40,570 nucleotides of DNA from Caldilineaceae bacterium (GTDB lineage Bacteria; Chloroflexota; Anaerolineae; Caldilineales; Caldilineaceae): NCBI GenBank assembly GCA_019637695.1, contig JAHBVG010000061.1:1-40570 (forward strand), written 5' to 3'. Below the pieces are notes generated by a model, which had not been told where the DNA came from, searched no databases, and saw only the letters and a program-made list of their open reading frames with translations. The stretch's first letter is position 1. Each line of letters opens with the position of its first letter. The translations under genes were made by a program, and so were the position numbers. Of the stretch, positions 1 through 7,910 are shown piece by piece.

Positions 1-1
1 T

Positions 2-178
2 CAAACTCGTCAATTCAAGATTGGGCTGGTACTAGCCCAGAAAGCCAATGTCAAGAGGCTCTTCCTGCAACACCTCTCACGTCGGTATGACTCTGACCGC
101 AATGAAATATTGGCAAATGCACGTTTAATTTTTCCACAGACCTACTTTGCAGAAGAGCTACAAGCAATCAATTGGTAG
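2..178 (+). CDS. rnz: Ribonuclease Z-like protein, C-terminal fragment (5' end outside window)
   Basis: An open frame enters from the left edge and runs 58 codons to TAG at 176-178. The peptide contains KANVKRLFLQHLSRRY, then NARLIFPQTYFAEEL. This matches the C-terminus of the RNase Z / metallo-beta-lactamase tRNA 3'-processing family, where a segment like 'KANVKxLxLTHxSxRY' carries the last zinc-ligand histidine, followed by an 'AxxIFPxTxxAED' segment. The family's role is endonucleolytic removal of 3' trailers from tRNA precursors. Only the final strand-helix unit is visible, so activity cannot be judged. Conserved Thr before His is Gln here (LQH). The gene converges on the operon that ends at 190, leaving only 11 bp between the two stops, with no hairpin between them. 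Another member of the same metallo-hydrolase superfamily cannot be excluded. Confidence 0.6.
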   Translation, partial: QTRQFKIGLVLAQKANVKRLFLQHLSRRYDSDRNEILANARLIFPQTYFAEELQAINW

Positions 179-189
179 CCAAGTCTAGG

Positions 190-1791
190 TCAACGCTCCG
201 GTCTTGACTCACCCCCCTGCAACCACCCACACACCATGGCTGCGGAGAGGAGGATCTGCTGCCTCCGCGTTTGGAAGCCGTCCAGACGCAGCAGATTCAG
301 GGTTTGGAGCAGGAGGGCGATGTAGTATTCGCTCATCTCTTTGTCCACGCCGGTGAAGTTGTCGGCCAGGGTGCGCATGTAGCCGATGGTGGCGATGGCT
401 TTGTGTTGGGGATGCTGCGCTTCCGGTGCAGGGGGCTGATCCATGCGGGGCTGGCTCAGGAGCAGGGATTCAAAGGCATGATACGCCTTCAGGTCGCGAA
501 AGTGGGTCAGGCTGAACTTAATGGCCGTCTCCAACTCCACAACGTCCCGCAGGATGTGGCCCATGCCAGTGCGGTAGAAGTCGATGAGCCAGGTGCGCCC
601 ATCCGGTGTGACCATAATGTTGCGCTCGTTCAGGTCCCCATGGGTCACGCAACGCCAGACCGAGCGGAAGATTCGGAAGTTCTGCCCTTCCAGCCAGCGC
701 TTGGGATTGGCAAAATCCCCCTCCAGGCCGGGGAAGCGTAAGCGGTCCTGGGTCAGGTCCACCCCCGCGGCCTGGCCGTTCTGCCAGATTTCGTCCCAGC
801 GACTCTCCTTCGTCTGGGGATGGATGATGTGCAAACCCTCCTCATAGAGCTTGACCAGATTGCGCCGGGAGCGGGGCTGCTCCTTGTTGTTGTACCAGCG
901 TTTACAGGTCACCCTGAACAGGTTGTCCATACTCTTCTTGATCTGCTCCAGATCCCGGCGCACGTAATAGTCCCCGAAGCTCTCCAGCGCGCTCAATTCC
1001 GTGCCCAGCAAGCTATAGCAGATGGCCCCCATCACCCGACCGGAGGCGTAGTTCAGTTGGGTGCTGCTGTGGTTGCCCACATATTTCTCAATGTGTTCCG
1101 TGTAGTTTTCATGCTCTTGGCGGATGGTGATGGCCTTACCAAATTTAATCACCATCGGCTCTCCAACCTGCGCGCCGTAGGTTGGCTCCACCTCCAGGAT
1201 ACCTGCGCCACTCTGGCCCGCTTTCAGTTGGGTGATGAATAGACTGTCCGCGCCTTTGAAGAGGCGACGCAGGAGATCGTAGAGTTCCGGCTCCAGTTGT
1301 TTCGGATCTTCCCGCTGTGCCCAGGTAAAGGAGGACCACAGGGTGGGCAGCGGTTGTTCATCCTCAACGGTGATGATGGGGTGTCGATCCATCCCCTGCT
1401 TTCCCAAGGCTCTGTGGATGGCGGCCATGAGCTGTTTATCATCAAAGGGGGCCTTGCTCAGGAAATCGATCACCTCGTACTCACCAAACGCGATCCTGGC
1501 CCGCTCCACATTGCCATACGCGCTGAGGATGATGGGATTCACCACCGTATCCAGGTAGCGCTCTTTCAGCAAGCGCAAAAAGTCCATCCCCTGGCTGTCC
1601 TTGGGGTCCCCTCTGCGCATGCTGATGTCGATGATGGCTATGTTGAAGTAGATCGAGTCGAGCAGCGCTTCGGCTTCATCCGGATTGGTGGCGAATTGGA
1701 CATAGGTGATCCCATGATCCGCCAGAGCCATCCTGATGGTACTACGCCACTCTTCCTCATCTTCCAGCACCAAAACCCGTACACTCTTCAT
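190..1791 (-). CDS. Response regulator fused to APH/protein-kinase-fold phosphotransferase
   Basis: A 533-residue protein. Residues 1-125 form a CheY-like receiver: acidic pair D11/E12, phospho-acceptor D55 (AIIDIS), S90 and K113. The rest looks like an aminoglycoside-phosphotransferase/kinase fold: a Gly-rich loop near 190-198 (LKAGQSGAGI), candidate ATP lysine K216 (MVIKFG), catalytic loop HGDLNERNI at 384-392 (D386, N391) and metal-binding D404 (LIDFY). Substrate unknown; kinase-like domains of this kind are described in multi-component NTPase conflict/signalling systems (TCAD-type, from memory). The frame is open further upstream, but ATG at 1791 has a strong SD (GAGGAGGG) and starts directly before the receiver; the extension would only overlap the kinase gene. 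It is the last gene of the operon, 34 bp after the histidine kinase, its likely phospho-donor. The families are clear; the output is inferred. Confidence 0.85.
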   Translation of the reverse strand: MKSVRVLVLEDEEEWRSTIRMALADHGITYVQFATNPDEAEALLDSIYFNIAIIDISMRRGDPKDSQGMDFLRLLKERYLDTVVNPIILSAYGNVERARIAFGEYEVIDFLSKAPFDDKQLMAAIHRALGKQGMDRHPIITVEDEQPLPTLWSSFTWAQREDPKQLEPELYDLLRRLFKGADSLFITQLKAGQSGAGILEVEPTYGAQVGEPMVIKFGKAITIRQEHENYTEHIEKYVGNHSSTQLNYASGRVMGAICYSLLGTELSALESFGDYYVRRDLEQIKKSMDNLFRVTCKRWYNNKEQPRSRRNLVKLYEEGLHIIHPQTKESRWDEIWQNGQAAGVDLTQDRLRFPGLEGDFANPKRWLEGQNFRIFRSVWRCVTHGDLNERNIMVTPDGRTWLIDFYRTGMGHILRDVVELETAIKFSLTHFRDLKAYHAFESLLLSQPRMDQPPAPEAQHPQHKAIATIGYMRTLADNFTGVDKEMSEYYIALLLQTLNLLRLDGFQTRRQQILLSAAMVCGWLQGGESRPER

Positions 1792-1825
1792 CCAACCCTC
1801 CTCATATTTGATAACCCAAGTGATC

Positions 1826-4618
1826 TCAGTCTCCCAGCAGTGGCACTTCAATGGTGAAGGTGGTTCCTTCACCCAGTTGGCTTTCATGGTGGAACTGGCA
1901 ATGATGCTTGCGCAGGATAGCCCGGCAGGTGAACAGTCCCTGGCCCCGCTCGCCGGTTTTGGCGGGCTTGGTGGTGTAGCCTGGCTCATACATGCGCTCT
2001 TGTACCTTCTGCGGAATGCCAGTGCCCGTGTCACGGATGGTCACCCGGGCCGCTTCTTCGGCCAATTCGCAGCGGATGAAGAGTGTGCCGCCCTGGGGCA
2101 TGGCCTCGCAGCCATTGTCCATGATGGACTGGAAAGCGTCCATCAGCAGCTCACGGCTGCCCGATATCCAGATGGGCTGCCGGGAGAGATGAACATCGAA
2201 GTTCACCTTGTTAGGGCGAACAGTCCGATCCAGAATGGCCCGCACCACCTCCACCAGGTCGATGCGGTCGTAGTCGATCATCTCCAGTTCCACCAGCCTT
2301 TCCATGGGGCGGCGCAGATCAAAGAGGCTATGGAAACGTTTCTCTACACGATCCATTGATTCAAACACAGCAACGCTTGGCTGGACCAAGCCGCGACGTA
2401 TCCGCTCAAGATGAAATGGTACATCGCCAGACATATTGTACAACCGGTGAAGGAGCGCCCTGGCGACATCGGTCAGTTCCCGCTCCTGCAAAGCCTCTAA
2501 TTTCTGCCGAGTCTCCTCCAACTCTTTGAGCCGCTCTTGAAGCGCCTCGTCCGTGTTGCGCAGCAGTTGCATGTTGTGGACGGCGATAGAGACCTGATCC
2601 CCAAAGGTACTCAGCATGTTGCGATAGTCTGAGGTCAGGCGGGGTTGATGGGTCAGATGAAAGCCCAGTTCCAGCACGCCCAGAGCGTTGCCGGTCGCGG
2701 TCAGGGGCAGGAAGAGGCGGGGCGGCGCATCCTGGGCGCCGCGGATGGTGATCAGACCGCCATTTTTCAGAGCGCGCATGGCAGGATGCGCGCTTTCCCA
2801 GCCAACGGTCGTCTCTGCGGTGTAGGGCGCTTCGCCCACATGGGTCATCTGCTTCAGATGCTGCCCCTCTATCCCTTCCAGCAGATAGAGGGTGGCCGTG
2901 GTGCAGCCCAGCGCGTTGGAAACGGTGGAGAGTACCCGCCGCAAGGAGTCATCCACGCTGCTGACATCCAGGATAGCCCGGCCAATCTCCTGAAAGGCCG
3001 ATCGGATGGTGACATGCTCGATGGCGCCAGCGGCATAGCGCAGAAAGCGCAGGAGTTCGGCCAAATTCTGGGGGACGTCCCATCGCTGATCCGGGATTTC
3101 GTAGCCCTGGATAGTGACGATCCCAATGGGGCGCTTTTCTGGGATCAAGGCGGCGATCAAACGCTGTCTGGCTTGGTCATCTTTGGGCAAGACATAGTCC
3201 GCGCTGTGGAAGGTGCGCACCTCCACATGCCCCTCCTCCGTCAGGGCCAATCGTTCCCGCGTCTGCCCCGTGTTCCCCCTGCTATGCACCAGGCGCAGCT
3301 CGCTCTGGGCTGAATCTACCCGATAGATAGCGACATGGCTGAGATCAAAGCCCCGGCAGATGCCATCCATCAACTCTCTGTAGGCATCCTCCAGGCTGTC
3401 CGCGGCGTAGATGGACTGGACGATGGCCTCCAGCAGATCCGCCCGTTCGCTGGCGAATGGCACCTGGCCTAGTATAGGGGAGAGATGATCTATCGCCTCT
3501 CGCCAACGGCCAGCCATGCGCAGCAGACGAGCCACATGGGCCGGAATCAGCCGCTCCTGCAGAGCATGGTGATAGAGTTTATTCTTGAACTGGTAGCACC
3601 CCTCCTCCAACTTGAGTGCGCCGCACAGATCCAGCCGATTGATCCCCGTGCGAGAATAGCGCTGGCGGGCCTGGTTGTGGGCCAGCTTGCCCTGTTGCAG
3701 AATGTCGATCACATCCAACAGGGTATCCACATCCCCTTCAATAATGCGGATGGCTTCCTGGATGGGCCACTGGGCCTCGGTTAACTGCCGGAGCCGATCC
3801 ACGGCTTGGCGCACCACGGTACGGGTGACACGGGGGCGCTGATAGCCCACAACAACCTCCTGGGCCAGATGGCAGAGGTAGGGGAGCAGGAAGCAATCCC
3901 CCGCGGCCCAGGTCACAATGTCCACTGCGGCCCGGTCCGTGATACTCTGCCCCTGAGATGCCATGATCGCCTGAACCAAGCCAATGCTCTGGTCCCCGGT
4001 CAAAGGGGGCAGGTAGATGCGTTTGGCAATGTTGAACGGGGAGTTCGGCCCCTGAGAAAGCTCTGCCAGGCTGAGATTACCCACGATCACCACGCTGATC
4101 TGGCGCTGGCGGGTGGGGTTGCGCTCCATGTAGAGGGCGCGGAGAGCCTTGAGCAGGCCGTGGATGAGATCCTGGGGCAGAATTTGCAAGTGATCGATCA
4201 ACAGGACCAGATGCCCCTCACCCCGGGCAATGCACTCGTCCAAAGAATTTTGAAAGTCCCGGGGGCGCATAGGCTTCGCCGCTTCCAGAGGACTCTCCAT
4301 CGATTGCTGCTGGCAGATCAGTTGGCCCAGGCTGGCGTAGAAGTTGGACTCCGTATCCGTGCGCACCTGATGCAGGTTGACGTAGACAGGGCGCATGCCC
4401 GGCTCTTCCTCAACGGCCTGCTGGATGTCGAAGAGTAGGCGGGTCTTCTCATGAAATCGGGGCCCCAGGACCACCGTGTATTCATGGTTGCGCAGGTAGC
4501 CCATCACCTGATGGATGATGGAATCCCGCCGAATGCGTACGTGCTTGAAGTCGCTGCTGCCATTGTAGGAGACGATCTGCCAGCCCTTCTCCTCCTGGGG
4601 CGCGGTTTGGGTTACCAT
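1826..4618 (-). CDS. Hybrid sensor: degenerate AAA-like domain, two GAF domains, histidine kinase
   Basis: A 930-residue soluble protein with no transmembrane segment. Residues about 25-360 resemble an AAA-like/STAND NTPase module. The Walker A position (GPRFHEKT, 52-59) has Glu where the P-loop Gly should precede Lys, so nucleotide hydrolysis is doubtful; the Walker B-like strand is LVLLIDH (D142). GAF-like domains lie at about 400-535 and 545-685, then a coiled coil (688-715). A short dimerisation region has the candidate phospho-acceptor H724 (ALLHRLYN), not a classical HExxxP box. The HATPase domain at about 800-930 is well formed: N-box DNGCEA (N835), G1 DTGTGIP (863-869), G2 GERGQGLF. 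ATG 4618 has SD GAGGAGGGG and overlaps the upstream ATPase gene by 7 bp; the receiver-kinase gene follows 34 bp later. Probably the sensor/transmitter of the operon; ligand unknown. Confidence 0.85.
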   Translation of the reverse strand: MVTQTAPQEEKGWQIVSYNGSSDFKHVRIRRDSIIHQVMGYLRNHEYTVVLGPRFHEKTRLLFDIQQAVEEEPGMRPVYVNLHQVRTDTESNFYASLGQLICQQQSMESPLEAAKPMRPRDFQNSLDECIARGEGHLVLLIDHLQILPQDLIHGLLKALRALYMERNPTRQRQISVVIVGNLSLAELSQGPNSPFNIAKRIYLPPLTGDQSIGLVQAIMASQGQSITDRAAVDIVTWAAGDCFLLPYLCHLAQEVVVGYQRPRVTRTVVRQAVDRLRQLTEAQWPIQEAIRIIEGDVDTLLDVIDILQQGKLAHNQARQRYSRTGINRLDLCGALKLEEGCYQFKNKLYHHALQERLIPAHVARLLRMAGRWREAIDHLSPILGQVPFASERADLLEAIVQSIYAADSLEDAYRELMDGICRGFDLSHVAIYRVDSAQSELRLVHSRGNTGQTRERLALTEEGHVEVRTFHSADYVLPKDDQARQRLIAALIPEKRPIGIVTIQGYEIPDQRWDVPQNLAELLRFLRYAAGAIEHVTIRSAFQEIGRAILDVSSVDDSLRRVLSTVSNALGCTTATLYLLEGIEGQHLKQMTHVGEAPYTAETTVGWESAHPAMRALKNGGLITIRGAQDAPPRLFLPLTATGNALGVLELGFHLTHQPRLTSDYRNMLSTFGDQVSIAVHNMQLLRNTDEALQERLKELEETRQKLEALQERELTDVARALLHRLYNMSGDVPFHLERIRRGLVQPSVAVFESMDRVEKRFHSLFDLRRPMERLVELEMIDYDRIDLVEVVRAILDRTVRPNKVNFDVHLSRQPIWISGSRELLMDAFQSIMDNGCEAMPQGGTLFIRCELAEEAARVTIRDTGTGIPQKVQERMYEPGYTTKPAKTGERGQGLFTCRAILRKHHCQFHHESQLGEGTTFTIEVPLLGD

Positions 4619-6174
4619 ATCCCCTCCTCTACCAATTTTCTAAAGAGAAAGGAGACGTTGTAATTCTCCTCCAACAAGCGGGGGAAGATCGGGGTTGTGA
4701 AGCGGTAGCTCCGCCCCTCCTTGGTGAAGGTTCCGGCCAGTTCCAGGTTACGGCAACACACCTCCAAGTCAGAAAGGAACATCTCCACTCCCCGGCTTTT
4801 CAGAAAGCTATCCATCAACTCCAGGTCAAAAGTACCTTCATAACTGCTACTGCCAGTCTCCCCTGCCTCCAGGATGATGGCATAGACCAGGGCCTTCTCC
4901 ATCTCGTTGGTGTTATCCATGAAGGTGTTGAGGATAAAGGAGCGGAAATCTTCGTCCGTGTAGATGTTGACCAGGCTCTGGGGTGTGATCACCCGCTGCT
5001 CCGCCCGTTCCAGCCCGTCCAGCAGGATGGAGCAGTAGTATTGAATCAGATTGGGCTGGCCCGCGGTCTCCTGGTAGATGGTGTCGATGATCTCATTGCG
5101 CTGCTCCAGGCGGATGCGCATGTTCTCCATCGGCTCCACGATCAGGCTGACCGCCTCATCCCGGCGAAACTCCTTCAGGCGCAGGGGGGTCACGAAGTTG
5201 TAGAGGGGTGAGTCTTGATCGTGCACGCTGCGCAACAGCCGCCGATATCCCGCGATGATGAAGCGACAGTGGCCAGCGTTGCTGCCGGCCCGTAACTTCT
5301 TCAGCAGGTCTGCATCCCCTGCCAATGCGTCCAGCAGGCCGTCAAACTCGTCCAGCAAAAAGATCAGTTGACCGCCATACTGCTTGCTCATCCGTTCCAA
5401 GAAATTAGGGAAGTAGATGGGGAATTGTTGATTGTAGAGTCGCGTCAACTCCCGGGGACTGAATTGACGCACAATCTCCTGCATAAAATCAGCCGTGGAA
5501 CGGATGGCGTTGCAATCCATGTAAAGGACGCGCTTCTCGGCCTGACTGTCACCCCGATCAATGGCCTGCTCCTTCAGTTGACGCTCGATCTCCCGCATTA
5601 AAGAGGTCTTGCCGATCCGGCGGATGCCCATGATGGCGAAGTTGGTATCCCCCCCGTGCAGAATGCGGCGAATGTCATACTGGCGGCCAAAGAAGCGGGA
5701 ACCGGTCACCGGCTTGGTCGTTTCGTATGGCGATAGGCGGAAGAGCTCAAGCTGGGCGCTCACCCGATCTAGCAGATCGCCTGTCGGCCGCCGCGACGTG
5801 CGGATCTCTTCCTGATCTCGTTCGTCCAATATCACCAGGGATAGCGCTCGGGTCTTGAAGTAGTCGCGTAATTCCTCTCCTTTACCGTCTAGAAGGATGA
5901 TGGGGTTGCGCTCTAGAAGATTCTGTATACGCACGACATCTGTCAGGCTCTGTCCTAGATCGCGGGTACTAAAGCCCTCCGCATCTTTGCGCCTGACGTG
6001 AATCACCGGCGTACGATCAGAAAAGCGTAGCTTCCAGGCTGAAAAATCAGCGTTATAGATCTCGAAGTTGAGTTCTTCGCGGTGGCCCAAGCGCACATGA
6101 TAGTTGAGCTTTTGATCTAAAAATTGCAAGAAATCTGGTAGATCGCGATATTCATGCTTGACGGGGTTGTTCAT
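4612..6174 (-). CDS. STAND/archaeal-type P-loop ATPase with N-terminal domain of unknown function
   Basis: A 520-residue protein. Residues 1-145 form a separate domain with strand-rich segments (IHVRR, NPIILLDGKGEEL, LSLVILDERD); I do not recognise it, and a small Rossmann-like or nuclease-like fold is only a guess. At 161 a typical 'FFGRQYDIRRIL' entry leads into the ATPase: Walker A GIRRIGKTS (183-191), Walker B LIFLLDEFD (D275, E276) and a sensor strand FIIAGYRRL. This is the GxRRxGKT style of STAND/archaeal ATPases, used as molecular switches in signalling and defence. The C-terminal 130 residues are helical and winged-helix-like, ending in a likely wing (EGRSYRFTTPIFPRLL). Unlike its downstream neighbour, the P-loop is intact. 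Its ATG overlaps the stop of the M29-like gene by 4 bp (ATGA), implying translational coupling. Confidence 0.82.
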   Translation of the reverse strand: MNNPVKHEYRDLPDFLQFLDQKLNYHVRLGHREELNFEIYNADFSAWKLRFSDRTPVIHVRRKDAEGFSTRDLGQSLTDVVRIQNLLERNPIILLDGKGEELRDYFKTRALSLVILDERDQEEIRTSRRPTGDLLDRVSAQLELFRLSPYETTKPVTGSRFFGRQYDIRRILHGGDTNFAIMGIRRIGKTSLMREIERQLKEQAIDRGDSQAEKRVLYMDCNAIRSTADFMQEIVRQFSPRELTRLYNQQFPIYFPNFLERMSKQYGGQLIFLLDEFDGLLDALAGDADLLKKLRAGSNAGHCRFIIAGYRRLLRSVHDQDSPLYNFVTPLRLKEFRRDEAVSLIVEPMENMRIRLEQRNEIIDTIYQETAGQPNLIQYYCSILLDGLERAEQRVITPQSLVNIYTDEDFRSFILNTFMDNTNEMEKALVYAIILEAGETGSSSYEGTFDLELMDSFLKSRGVEMFLSDLEVCCRNLELAGTFTKEGRSYRFTTPIFPRLLEENYNVSFLFRKLVEEGIW

Positions 6175-7205
6175 GTCACCCTATTCCTTTCAATACGCAC
6201 CAGATCGTAACAGTGAAGTATCCACACCAGCGCTGGCACCTGGCCCGCAGGGATGGCCGCATCGCTGGCTCGCTCGACCAATTCTGCCGGCGAAAATGAA
6301 TCTCCCTGATCGTAAAGAATGCGCATGAGCCGGCCGGCGCTGCGCGCCGTTTCTTCGCTGCCAACCAAAAGCCCATTTTGCTGCCCAGAACGAGAACTCC
6401 AATAACGGATAAGACGACTTTCTTCCCAACCACAACGGCTACCAGTGCGGCGGATGGAACCACAGCTTGCCCACCAGCCACTGGGCAATGCCACTGTACG
6501 GGCGTCCCGTTGCCAGGCACCGGGGTCAAGTCGCCATTGGCCCTTCTCCAGGATGGGTTGCCTATCGATGTAGACGCTTGCTCCTTCCACAACCAGATCA
6601 CAATGGATAGTCGAATCGACGCGCCCGCCTAACATCTTACTGTTACCCAACCCCACATGCAGCGTCCCTGCTTTCTTCTCGTCAATGAGTTCGATTCCCA
6701 CCAGATCGTGGATACTTGCATTCATCCCGAAACCAATCTCGGCCAGATTGCGCCAATTGGCGTCGGCTCGTTCCTGTGCAAAGTCGATCTGGGTGCGATA
6801 CAAGTACTTGACGATCGCATCCTCTTGCGGCTCAATGCTGACCACGCAACCCTTTTCAAAGTAGATCTGCACGCTCTCACCTGCGCCGATTACCCATCCT
6901 GGCAGCGACCCGTTGATTGAGATGCTTCCTTCTGCGCCAACAGGGATGACGAAGGTCTCGCCTGGCGGTAGATTCGCCCAAGATCCCTTTGCAATTACAC
7001 CGTCACTAATACCTGGCGGGAACTCCCATCCCCCCAGTTCTACAAGCAGCCGGTGGATCTCGCCAAATCGATCCTCGCTCACAATCTCCATCTCGCGACC
7101 TAACACAAGCGCCATGGCCAGATGATTGCAACGTTCACGAATCAAGTCGTAATCTGTGTCCGCCATACGCAGGATGTCGAGAGTAATGCCAGGTACGTGA
7201 GCCAC
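6171..7205 (-). CDS. M29-aminopeptidase-like protein, main part, with C-terminal winged-helix-like tail
   Basis: A 344-residue frame from GTG 7205. Residues 1-222 match the second half of the M29/thermophilic-aminopeptidase fold: NLPPGETFVIP (E83), NLAEIGFGMN (E156), IELIDEKKAGTLHVGLG (E176, H183) and STIHCDLV (H201, D203). These are the Glu/Glu/His/His/Asp positions expected for the di-metal site, so the catalytic centre looks intact. The first half of the fold lies just upstream in the same frame, separated by a single TGA (see 7221-7562). Residues about 275-340 are helical and winged-helix-like (LMRILYDQG, LVERASDAA, LVWILHCYDLVRIER). The stretch 236-275 is unusually rich in Trp, Ser and Arg and could hide a pair of compensating frameshifts. 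The GTG lacks a well-spaced SD (AAGG directly abuts it). First stage of the operon; likely a metallopeptidase or an inactive ligand-binding relative. Confidence 0.7.
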   Translation of the reverse strand: MAHVPGITLDILRMADTDYDLIRERCNHLAMALVLGREMEIVSEDRFGEIHRLLVELGGWEFPPGISDGVIAKGSWANLPPGETFVIPVGAEGSISINGSLPGWVIGAGESVQIYFEKGCVVSIEPQEDAIVKYLYRTQIDFAQERADANWRNLAEIGFGMNASIHDLVGIELIDEKKAGTLHVGLGNSKMLGGRVDSTIHCDLVVEGASVYIDRQPILEKGQWRLDPGAWQRDARTVALPSGWWASCGSIRRTGSRCGWEESRLIRYWSSRSGQQNGLLVGSEETARSAGRLMRILYDQGDSFSPAELVERASDAAIPAGQVPALVWILHCYDLVRIERNRVT

Positions 7206-7220
7206 CTTAGCGTGGCGGCG

Positions 7221-7562
7221 TCAGCCGTCAGTTAAGATTCGCAGGCGAAAGTCGAGATGCTCAGGCCGATCCGACAGGCAACTCATAATGGCGTCAGCTT
7301 CCTGCATGGCAGCCTCGATAGGATGGGGCAGCCGCTCCCAGGATTCAAAAGATTCCTGTATAAACTCAAAGACATAGATCACCGAGACTTGAATCTCCAG
7401 TTCACGGGCGCCCTTTGCTACTGCTTCCGCCACACTTACAGAACCAGCATCGGCAAAGATCAGTAGATTCTGTCCACGACTCAGGCCCAGACTGTGTGAG
7501 AGGATATTCCTGGTTGCTTTGGAAATATCGCCTTGTATAAGCATTGGATTTCTCGCTGACAT
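7221..7562 (-). CDS. M29-aminopeptidase-like protein, N-terminal part, ending at an in-frame TGA
   Basis: About 113 residues from ATG 7562 (alternative ATG 7544). The sequence GLSRGQNLLIFADAGSV, then AVAKGARELEIQVSVIYVFE and AAMQEADAIMSCLSD, is the N-terminal Rossmann-like half of M29-family proteins ('GLxxGExVLIVxD... VAxAxxxAAxxxGAxV'). The frame stops at TGA 7221-7223, then continues in the same frame as RRHAKVAHVPGIT into the second half at 7205, exactly where the family runs on without a break. One nonsense change, a sequencing error or recoding would explain it. The frame is open upstream to 7769, but that extension crosses a 39-bp perfect palindrome and has no family similarity, so I start at 7562; no strong SD precedes either ATG. 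Alone this half lacks the metal-binding residues. Confidence 0.6.
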   Translation of the reverse strand: MSARNPMLIQGDISKATRNILSHSLGLSRGQNLLIFADAGSVSVAEAVAKGARELEIQVSVIYVFEFIQESFESWERLPHPIEAAMQEADAIMSCLSDRPEHLDFRLRILTDG

Positions 7563-7820
7563 CAAGTACGGAGTGGCGTTTGGGTACTTCAATCCTGGGA
7601 TCTTCGCTGGGACTCCTGGAGTCCCAGCGAAGATCCTTAGCGTACTTTCAACGCCCCTTGGCGGAGGTAAAACCTGCATATAGCAGCGGAGGGAGAGAAC
7701 GAAGTGCAGGTTGTAACTGGCTGGCGAACAGCTTGATAGCACTTTACTACTAATTTTGCAGAAGATCAACAGAGCGCAAATCTTTCAGTACCTTCGTTGG
7801 AACCGTGGAACCGGTTCAAT
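7563..7820. other. Intergenic region upstream of the minus-strand operon
   Basis: No convincing gene. It must hold the promoter of the M29-like/ATPase/kinase operon. On the minus strand a weak candidate is TTGATC, 17 bp, TAAAGT, near 7740-7770. It also contains the 39-bp palindrome listed separately and, at 7810-7819, the palindrome GAACCGGTTC just upstream of the tRNA promoter. Confidence 0.4.
7598..7636. repeat. Perfect 39-bp inverted repeat (19-bp arms, 1-nt centre)
   Basis: Arm GGATCTTCGCTGGGACTCC (7598-7616), centre T, and the exact reverse complement at 7618-7636. It lies about 35 bp upstream of the chosen start of the M29-like gene. No T-tract follows on either strand, so a simple intrinsic terminator is unlikely. 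An operator, a cruciform or a member of a dispersed hairpin repeat family are the options. Confidence 0.85.
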
Positions 7821-7849
7821 TTGACACGATCCAGCCCCACTGCTATAAT
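7821..7849 (+). promoter_or_regulatory. Sigma-70-type promoter of the tRNA-Glu gene
   Basis: TTGACA at 7821-7826, 17-bp spacer, TATAAT at 7844-7849 with an extended -10 TGC. Both hexamers match consensus. The expected transcription start is near 7856, about 55 nt before the mature tRNA end. Confidence 0.85.
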
Positions 7850-7910
7850 CCTTTCCTGTCTGCACGGCACAGAACTAGGCCTCTGAAGTAAGTCTTGCAG
7901 CGGAAAGCGT

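Noticed and set aside
7195..7225. Selenocysteine at the in-frame TGA of the M29-like gene
   Set aside because: The small hairpin after the TGA is shorter and closer than known bacterial SECIS elements, the position is not a metal-site or redox position, and no selenoprotein is known to me in this family.
7598..7636. Intrinsic terminator
   Set aside because: No T-tract follows the stem on either strand.
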